Assembly: GCA_030522415.1 (NCBI GenBank)
Contig: CM060113.1
Span: 9,530,565 to 9,594,564 of the forward strand
From: Channallabes apus
Lineage: Eukaryota > Chordata > Actinopteri > Siluriformes > Clariidae
Length of the DNA: 64,000 nt
Reading direction: 5' to 3'
This document shows positions 56,637 through 64,000 of the stretch, piece after piece. How positions within the stretch are numbered: the first letter of the stretch is position 1; each line of letters starts with the position of its first letter. The position numbers and the translations under genes are program-made. Under the pieces are notes generated by a model. That model did not search any database and was not told where the DNA came from. It worked only from the letters and a program-made list of their open reading frames with translations.

Positions 56637-56900
56637 AAAGTGGTTTGGTGTTTAGCACTGTCATTTTCCACCTCCATATCTGTGTACAGTATATTGAGTT
56701 TCAGGTACTCCCGTTTCCTCCTACTGTACATCCATAGATATGCAGATTAGGCTAAATGGCTTTCCCAAATTGCCCATAATGTGTGTGAATGTTGACCGGA
56801 GGTCCTACTACAGTCATAAAATGCGAAAAATATAATGGTCACAATTGGCATCCATGGTCCCTAGTTGGAATATAGAGGTTTCTGGATGGATGGATCCATG
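56637..56900 (+). mobile_element. Old V-SINE copy with two 5-bp insertions
   Basis: Order: TTAGCACTGTCATTTTCC head part, TGAGTTTCAGGTACTCCCGT, TTAGGCTAAATGGC, ATTGCCCATAATGTG, then GATGGATGGATCC. It contains TACAGTA (56695) and TACTGTA (56722) where sister copies lack those 5 bp. Confidence 0.7.
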
Positions 56901-56919
56901 TAGCACATTGAATATATAA

Positions 56920-57733
56920 CTCAGCAAAAAAAGAAACGCCCCTTTTTCAGGACTGCGTATTTCAACAATAATGTTGTAAAAATCCAAATAACTTTACAGA
57001 TCTTCATTGTAAAGGGTTTAAACAATGTTTTCCATGCATGTTCAATTAACCATAATCAATTAATTAACATGCACCTGTGGAATGGTCGTTAAGAGCTTAA
57101 CAGCTTACAGAAAGTAGGCATTTAAGGTCACAGTTCTAAAAACGCAGGACACTAAAGAGACTTGTCTACCGACTGTGAAAAACACCCAAAGAAAGGTGCC
57201 CCGGGTCCCTGCTCATCTGCGTGAACGTGCATTAGGCATGCTGCAGGGAGGCATGAGGACTGCTGATGTGGCTATAGGGCAATAAATCGCCATGTCCGCA
57301 CTGTGAGACGCCTAAGACGGTGCTACAGGGAGACAGGAAGGACAGCTGATCATCCTCGCAGTGGAAGACCACGTGTAACAACACCTGCACAGGATGGGTA
57401 CATCCGAATATCACACCTGCGTGACAGGTACAGGATGGCCACAACAACTGCCCGAGTCACACCAGGAACACACAATCCCTCCATCTCACAGCAAGAACTG
57501 ACAAATCTGGTCCAGTCCATGAGGAGGAGATGCACTGCAGTACTTCAAGCAGCTGGTGGCCACCAGATACTGACTGGTACTGACTGATTTTGAGCCTCCC
57601 TTCATTCAGGGACACATTTTTAGTTTATGTCTTATGGTGTCGACTCTTTTAGTGTTCATACAAATATTTACACATTAAGTTTACTGAAAGTAAAAACAGT
57701 TGAAAGTCAGAGGACATTTCTTTTTTTGCTGAG
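56920..57733 (+). mobile_element. Internally deleted Tc1-like element (copy 2), full ends
   Basis: It has ends ACTCAGCAAAAAAAGAAACG and (inverse) CTCAGCAAAAAAAGAAATG, with TA at 57734-57735. It has the same catalytic-domain deletion as 5763-6473, joining CCCTCCATC to TCACAGCAAGAACTG. A 2-bp insertion (GCTATAGGG versus GCTAGGG) additionally breaks the N-terminal frame. At 814 bp it is about half the length of an intact relative. Confidence 0.92.
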
Positions 57734-57735
57734 TA

Positions 57736-58365
57736 TATGATTAAAGGTCTGTTTAAATAAAATTCTATGTTTCAATCTCATATTTCTGCTGAATCACAGA
57801 AAGTATGATTAATGGTTATAATAAAGACATTTCAGGGTTTGGCATTGACCCAGATATGATCAATGCATGAATGGATTATTCTGTCATTCGAGGTTATAGT
57901 AGGTAAGCACTAAATGAAACAGTGACAAATTTCAACAACATTTTTTTCTCCTATTAAGTTTGATTTATATATTATACCTTTGACATCAATTTCAGTGGAT
58001 GTCATAGATATACAGGTAGCAATGTATTATTTATGACATCCCAGTTTGCCAGTTCAAATTTAAAGTGCAAAAACAAAACAATTTAAATTTGTTCTCCAAA
58101 TGACTTTTCGAAGAGTCGACTGTTACACAGTAATGAAATAACAATTGAAATATTATATTTTCCAAGGTGTCTCAGAATGTACTGGTTTATATTATAAATG
58201 AAAAATTAATAACTATATAAATAACTATATAAAAATTCCCATTGATGTTATTTAAATAAATTATGGTCAGGCAGTGTAGAATTTATTGATGCCACGAAAA
58301 AATATATATTCACACACACAAAAAAAAACTCACGTCCACTAAATAAATAAATAAATAAATATATA
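57736..58365. other. Unrecognised AT-rich interval
   Basis: No gene. A GGTCAGGCAGTG followed by TA at about 58265 looks like a stray Tc1 terminus. (AAAT)n at 58340-58360. Confidence 0.45.
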
Positions 58366-58367
58366 TA

Positions 58368-58640
58368 CAGTACAGGCCAAATGTTTGGAAGCACCTTCTC
58401 ATCTATCTGTCAATGTGTTTTCTTTATTTTCATAACCATTTACATTGGTAGATTCTCACTGCAGGCATCAAAACTTAACAAAAAAAGGTCTCCACAGTCA
58501 CCGGACCTGAACCCAGTCGAGATGGTTTGGGATGAGCTGGACTGCAGAGTGAAGGCAAAGGGGCCAACAAGTGCTAAACACCTCTGGGAACTCCTTCAAG
58601 ACTGTTGGAAACCATTTCAGGTGACTGTGCATGTGCAAAT
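58368..58640 (+). mobile_element. Tc1-like fragment: left TIR fused to transposase C-terminus
   Basis: Left terminus CAGTACAGGCCAAATGTTTG. After about 115 bp the sequence jumps to coding DNA for SPDLNPVEMVWDELDCRVKAKG and LWELLQDCWK, the region of the third catalytic Glu of a Tc1 transposase. Both the rest of the gene and the right end are missing. The only open frame joins UTR and coding sequence and is not a real gene. Confidence 0.8.
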
Positions 58641-60299
58641 CATCCTTTCTTTTTTATTAATTTAGGAATCTCTCCAGCAGTACATTCTTCAAAGACTTTA
58701 TGACTTTTAAAAATAGATGCCACTTAACATTGACTACCTACAGTTCAGTTCATTTGCAGACAGTAGCTAGTGATTATTAGTGCCCTGGATGAAATAATAC
58801 ATACTATATTCCAGAGGATGTGATGACAGGCATTTCAAATCTAAGCAACCTCATACAGAATCAATGGATCAGACAAATATATATAAATAAACTACAGTAA
58901 AATGCTGGTGGGATTTTATTTTATCAATTAACTCTTGCCATGCCAATTAAGCTCTAACTGTGACTGTCTTGATGGACAAACATGAGTGTGGGCCTGAAGT
59001 CTATCCCAGGAAACTTGGGTACACCCTGGATGGGGTGCCAATCCAATGTCTTTGGATTATGGAAGGAAACCGGAATAACCTGGTCAGTTGATTCCAATTA
59101 GTCCTATTAAAACCCTTCAGATGCTTGTGTGCATTCTGGTTCTAAATGGCTTACAGATTGCTGTTAACAGTGTGTTTTTTTAGAGGTTTTGCATATTTGA
59201 TGAGATAGATGAATTGATTTTGAGCACAAACCACTTTTTAATTTTTTTTTTTTATTTATTAATTTTTTTTTAGCATTCATCATTCATTCAACACAGATCT
59301 TTTGCCATCGCTGCGTTTTTGATCGATTTGAAGATCACATGTTCACTTTGATTAAGTTGATTTCAAAGTAGTTTGATTTCACTACTGCCTGTACTTCTTC
59401 TTTTTCTTACTTCCTTTCTTTGATGGCATTTCTCCAATTCGTTTGCCCAATTTGCACAACATGGACCTGCCCTTACATGGTGTTTAGGGGCATTACTTAT
59501 GCTAATTGCATGCTAATCCTATGTAAGATCAGGTGGGCTCTATCATTCAGCTCACTTGGGTAAGAGTAGATTGGGATGATTAAGACAGTTCAGTGCATGT
59601 GGGGTCGACTGCTCTGAATTTTTTCTTAACAGAAAATTAAAAAATTAATTTAAGAGAATGTCCCATTATATTAGGATATTAAAAGCGCAATTTATTCAAT
59701 TAGCCAACTCTTACAGATTCTCACATTTGTGACTTACAAATGAGGCTCAGAACTGCTCCCGGAAGGATTAAAGACCTTCGGTCCAAGCAGTGGGCTTTCG
59801 GCAGCTCTACTTTTTTAGCTCAGAAATTTCAATTTACTGAAAGGGAACATTAAACACCGAGCTAAGCAGTAGCTGTTAAAAATGTGTGATAAAGTAGAAG
59901 CCATGAAAGATAATGTCTCATATTGCTTTTTTATTCACAGTTTAATGTGCAAAATAGTTGTACTATAAAAAAGCAGGCAACAAGATTTTCAAACCAAACC
60001 TTTTAAGCAATTATAGTATTATATTCTGTTGTCCCAGCCTTACACCAATCATCTATATTTCTCATTCAGCAACAGTTTTATGTGCATCCTCAATATATTG
60101 GTGCTGGAAAAATAGATAAAAATGCTATAGTACACACCCATTAAAATACATATGTTTCTAGGTAAAATGGGGATATTTTTCTACTGATTGAACAGGCAAA
60201 ATAACTTACAGTATAAGCATAACGTAAACTTCTGAGTATGAAATAAATCCCAAGAATGAAGGATGAAAACCTTGAGATTGAAACTTGGGATCTGTAATG
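58641..60299. other. Mostly unrecognised interval
   Basis: An old V-SINE fragment lies at 58985-59080 (minus). Poly-T runs at 59235-59275. No gene recognised. Confidence 0.5.
58985..59080 (-). mobile_element. Old V-SINE fragment
   Basis: Contains AGTCTATCCCAGGAAACTTG, GGGTACACCCTGGATGG and GGAAGGAAACCGGAATAACC in the V-SINE order on the minus strand, with the middle lost. Confidence 0.6.
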
Positions 60300-60900
60300 A
60301 GAGACTAAAGCACATGGTGTTGTTGGGAGCTGTTACAGATCAATGGTGCCACGGTCCACAGGGAAGCAGAATCACATGGAGTTCTCATCACATGGAGACT
60401 GCTCCCATATGGTCTGCTTAGACATAAATGTGATAACTGAGATCGGTTGCACTTAACCACCATGGAGATGGCATTGGACTGCATGGTGTACACATGACCG
60501 CTCTGATAGTTTTAGGACAATTTTGTACCCAAGTGTTCATCAGTGAAGTGGAGTTCATGTTAAGTGAACTGCGTTTGCTGTTATACAGTACCATTGCTCT
60601 TTTAAAAACATATAATAGACATTATGGAAGGGATACTGTATATGAATGGTTGCAGTATCTTGTATCACCAAAGTGTGTTGCCTTTTGATTCTGCTTCGTC
60701 CCAAAGTTTTCCTCCTTGTGTCATCCTTGGGAGTTATTCCTTGCCACAATCACCCCCGGCTTGCTCCTTAAGGAGAAACCTACGGTACCAAGCAATACAA
60801 ATTTAGTTATACATGGATCTCTTTTTTTCTGTAAAGCTGGATTATGACCATTGTTAATGCACTATACAAATGGAACTGAAATTAATTAAATTAATTAAAT
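60300..60900 (+). mobile_element. L2-type LINE 3' UTR fragment
   Basis: It ends with GGGAGTTATTCCTTGCCAC, CTTAAGGAGAAACC, TGTAAAGCTGGATTATGAC and a CTATACAAATGGAACTGAA end, followed by an (ATTAA)n tail. The same end architecture occurs at 14340-14812. No coding part. Confidence 0.7.
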
Positions 60901-62278
60901 AGAAGTTTTCTTGCAGAAAAAAAAAACTCTAATGATAATGGTACTTTTCTTTTTATTTTAAATATGAACACATACAAATCTGTATTATTACTCTTAGATA
61001 TGTTGCTAGAGACATGATTTAAATGATTAGATCTGTGCATTCAATTAAGCATGTGCTTTAAATTAAAATCCAGTGCTAATATTAGAATCATGTTTGTTAG
61101 GTGCTGAAAATAAACCTAATAGCTTCAGTTTTTTCCCCCCATCTTATTAACATCTTATCTCACATAAGCTGTAAGATAAAAGAGAGAGAGAGAAAAAAAA
61201 TCACATGTAGCAGAACATTTTCTGAACAATACTTACATTTTTAAAATGACACTTGCCCTTGATACTTCACCCACGAGCAGGGAACAGACTTGGAAATCCG
61301 ACTGCAGCCCAGTGGAACCAGACAGAAGTCATTAAAACGTTTCCCAAGGTCAAATGCGTTGAGTTTGATTGACATGCCGCACTGTGCCTACGTGTCATGT
61401 TTTGACTGCTTTGGGTACTCGTCTGTGTGGTGTTTGTCTCATTCAGTCAAAAGTACTGATAGACATACACCGTGTGTCTGTGTAGCTTTTATTCTTGTTT
61501 ATGCAAATGCACATTATCTGAAAACATGTCCTCTTGAATTATTCATCTATGGAGTCTGTTATGTTTTGAAAAGAGTAACTGTTTTGGAGAATCCTGATTA
61601 GTTCGGTGTCTACACAAGCTGCGCGGTGTTTCATTACGCATTTGACCTTTGCCACTTCTTGCTGTGCACAGCACATGACTTTGTCCACCCGTTTAATACA
61701 AAGTCGAATATTTTGAAACCGTGCAACAAAACCAAGCTGGTTTTACAAGAGACACTGTAGCTCACGTTGATTGATTTCTTATCTAACGCTGGCAATCCCT
61801 GGAACTAATCCACATTAAGTGGGTAGTCAATGAATCTAATCATCAACTCTAATGAGAATTAGAGGATTTTTCTAAGTACGAAAAAAAGGCGTTTCTTTGG
61901 TGTACTGGCCTCCCATGGTATTTACGTCTATCTGCGAGGACTGACTGAGATGGGCAGCTCGGCTCGAGCTCTCGAGAAGGGTTTTATGGGGGTTGAAGTG
62001 GTCCGCGGTCTAAAAGCTGTTTGACATTTAATAGAGGCCAAAAGTCTAATCGACCAGCATTAGCCTTTTTCTTCTGGGTCTGGAGCATGTATCTCATGAT
62101 AGGACTGACTGATATTGGCTGCATCCAAATGAAATGAATCCAAATAATATATAGATTAGTGCTTGGAGATGTATAAAATCAGACTGACTGACTATTTTTT
62201 TGTTCCATTTTCATTTCACTTATAATAATCTTGAGAAAGTCAGTGGATGTAAACCAACAACCAATAACCAACTATTGT
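60901..62278. other. Unrecognised; 61700-62110 looks non-repetitive
   Basis: A 103-codon open frame at 61290-61601 has no family resemblance. From about 61730 to 62110 the sequence is repeat-free with homeodomain-like cores (TCTAATGAGAATTAGAGG, CATTTAATAGAGG). This is what conserved enhancers often look like, but conservation cannot be judged here. Confidence 0.3.
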
Positions 62279-62521
62279 CTCATCGTCTATACCACTTTAT
62301 CCTGTATACAGGGCCTGAAAACAGGGTATGATATGGGGAACAGCCTGAAGATAGCGCTAATCCATTGCAGGGAACAAGTGCTCATGCTCATTCACACACT
62401 ACTGGCAATTTGGGAATATCAGTTAGCCTAACCTGTATGTTGTTGGACTGTGGGAGGAAACTCACCAAGCACAGGGAGAACATGCAAACTCCATGCACAC
62501 AGACCTAAGGTAGGAATCGAA

Positions 62522-63258
62522 TACTCTACACATATGACTGCATGGCCACTAGCAGCTCCAACATCGTTGTGAAGTTTGCGGACGACACAACAGTGGTGGG
62601 TCTTATCACCAACGGCGATGAGACGGCATACAGGGAGGAGGTCAGTGCCCTGACACATTGGTGCCAGGAGAATCATCTCTCCCTCAATGTCGGAAAGACC
62701 AAAGAGCTGATAGTGGACTTCCGGAGGTGTAGAGGTGCACATTCCCCCATCATCATCAATGGTGCTGCTGAGGAGAGAGTGAGCAGCTTCCGTTTCCTGG
62801 GTGTTCACATAGCAGAGGATCTCACATGGTCAGTTCATATTAACAAAACAGTGAAGAAGGCGCAGCAGCGACTCTTCTTTCTCAGAAGACTGAAGAGATT
62901 TGGCATGAGCCCCCGCATCCTCAGGACCTTCTACCGCTGTGCCATCGAGAGCATCCTCACTGGATCAATCACGACCTGGTACGGCAATAGCACCGCCTAC
63001 AACCGCAAAGCTCTGCAGAGAGTGGTGCCATGTTCCGAGAGGATAATTGGAGGTGAGCTTCCCTCCCTCCAGGACATCTACAGGAAGCGGTGCCTGAGGA
63101 AAGCGAGGAGGATCATCAAAGACTCCAGTCACCCCAGCAACAACATATTTAAACTGCTCCCGTCAGGCAGGAGGTATGGCAGTATCCGGTCCCGAACCAG
63201 CAGGCTGAGGGACAGCTTCTATCATCAGGCCATCAGACTGCTGAACACTGACCAATAG
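62522..63258 (+). pseudogene. LINE reverse transcriptase C-terminal half
   Basis: The open frame is uninterrupted from the truncation point (LYTYDCMATSSSN) to the TAG at 63256-63258. It contains the RT catalytic box as KFADDTTVVGL and then LNVGKTKELIVDFRR. FRFLGVHIAEDLTW follows, and the C-terminal region has KKAQQRLFFLRRLKRFG, YRCAIESILTGSITTWYGN and IRRTSRL-like segments. The N-terminal endonuclease and the first half of the RT are missing, so the fragment is inactive. The absence of any stop over 245 codons indicates a young insertion. The ATG at 62542 is internal to the original ORF. Confidence 0.85.
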
Positions 63259-63728
63259 GTCTTCATAGACACTACACGGTCACTTTACACTGTCACTTTA
63301 TAGTCACTAAGCCACTTTCCACTCCATACTGCACATAATTGCCTTTTTGCACAACATTCATTGCGGACATTCTTATACATTATACACAAGTAGACATACT
63401 CTCACAAACGTGTGTGTATGTGTATATACATGTATGCATATATGTGTATATGTAGATGTATGTATGTATATATAGATATATGTAGATGTATATATATGTA
63501 TATATATATATATTATGTATACTTGCATTCACAATTTTTATATTTTTTTATTTATATTATTTTACTTTATACTATTCTTATACTGTACTATTCATATGCA
63601 TACGTATTTATTCTTATAATTGTACACCACTATTGCTTGTGTAGCTTGCACATAAGAATTTCACTCACGTGTACTGTACCAGTGTACCAGTAATGTGACG
63701 TGACAATAAAAGTGATTTGATTTGATTT
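62522..63728 (+). mobile_element. LINE fragment, 5'-truncated, inserted in SINE
   Basis: Coding sequence starts directly at the SINE junction. A 3' UTR from 63259 ends in GTGACAATAAAAGTG and a (ATTTG)n tail. The probable short TSD is GAATC. Belongs to the L2/Rex1/CR1 group of the jockey superfamily by protein style; exact clade unsure. The UTR is TA/TG-rich (63405-63520). Confidence 0.8.
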
Positions 63729-63769
63729 GAATCCGGATCCTGGAGGTGGAAGGTGGCGTCCAGCTAGAT

Positions 63770-63815
63770 AACTACTCACTCATCATCTATACCGCTTCAT
63801 TCTGTATTTCCTGTA
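63770..63815 (-). mobile_element. V-SINE tail fragment
   Basis: ATCATCTATACCGCTTCATT resembles the V-SINE 3' end in inverse orientation. Only the tail is present. Confidence 0.45.
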
Positions 63816-63896
63816 GACTGTTAGAAAACTTCTAATACTTCTAATGCCCAAATACTTAAATAAACCTCGATTTTAATTTAAGAAAGACTGGCCGAA

Positions 63897-64000
63897 ACCT
63901 GGTGGCTTTGTGGTTAACACTGTCGCCTTTCCACCTCCAGGGTCCGGGTTCAATTCCAAGCCAGGTTCGATTCCCATCTCTGTGTGCATGGAGTTTGTAT
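63897..64000 (+). mobile_element. V-SINE, running off the window
   Basis: Head GTGGCTTTGTGGTTAACACTG (box A region), box B GGTTCAATTCC and the start of the core (GCATGGAGTTTGTAT) at the window edge. Confidence 0.85.

Larger units (their letters stand above)
62279..63765 (-). mobile_element. Old V-SINE split by a LINE insertion
   Basis: The 3' and core part lies at 62279-62521 (TCTATACCACTTTATCCTG to GGTAGGAATCGAA). The head side resumes at 63729 (ATCCGGATCCTGGAGGTGG). The gap is filled exactly by a LINE fragment ending in a GATTT-type tail. Confidence 0.75.

Noticed and set aside
58366..58372. TACAGTA at the start of the Tc1 fragment as a footprint
   Set aside because: It is the TA target plus the native CAGTAC terminus of that family.
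61290..61601. 103-codon plus-strand open frame
   Set aside because: Cys/Tyr-rich without recognisable domain or splice context.

Overview
The window looks like teleost fish DNA, about 60-65% AT, made almost entirely of transposable elements and simple repeats. The main pointers are Mermaid/DANA-type V-SINEs ending in (ATTC)n-like tails, several Tc1-like DNA transposon families typical of fish, L2-type LINE 3' ends and long CA, TA and ATT microsatellites. The exact SINE subfamily makes me lean towards a catfish or other otophysan, but nothing here proves that. There are no bacterial-style operons, rRNA genes or free-standing tRNA genes. I found no complete host gene. The only host-coding candidate is one possible 138-bp exon on the minus strand (18280-18417). 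The window is probably a large intron or a gene-poor interval.

Layout. 1-5 kb: L2 LINE 3' end (minus), a Tc1 end, a tRNA-SINE, a Gypsy protease-like relic, V-SINEs and a long TA array. 5-7.4 kb: a mosaic of two Tc1-like elements and a SINE fragment, then a Harbinger-like relic. 7.4-16.3 kb: tRNA-SINEs, a 32-bp tandem repeat, a decayed Tc1 (11.7-12.6 kb), a possible conserved non-coding block (13.2-13.7 kb), an L2 3' end split by a V-SINE, and more SINEs. 16-20 kb: mostly unrecognised single-copy-looking DNA with the candidate exon. 21.06-22.9 kb: a hAT-like element swollen by a 21-bp minisatellite of about 63 units. 23.4-31.6 kb: a Tc1 with a nested element, an L2 fragment, a 2.7-kb TIR element with a nested hAT-like element, a Tc1 C-terminal relic and a long-TIR Tc1. 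32.5-41 kb: LINE and SINE copies, two mariner relics and a salmonid-type Tc1 relic carrying a SINE. 43.3-46.2 kb: a 5'-truncated Ty3/Gypsy element with one LTR, itself hit by two SINEs. 47.9-51.8 kb: three nested TIR elements. 53.16-54.78 kb: a full-length but dead Tc1 with transposase. 55-64 kb: SINEs, a second copy of the internally deleted Tc1, an L2 3' end and a LINE RT fragment inserted in an old SINE.

The most interesting pattern is a window-wide excess of the heptamers TACAGTA and TACTGTA: 63 by hand count, against about 13-14 expected from base composition. In several repeat copies that can be aligned to a sister copy, the heptamer is exactly a 5-bp insertion (CAGTA or CTGTA) at a TA. 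That is what excision of a Tc1 element with CAG/CTG termini leaves behind, and two families in the window clearly have those termini. I read these as probable excision footprints, one of which frameshifts a retrotransposon gag gene.
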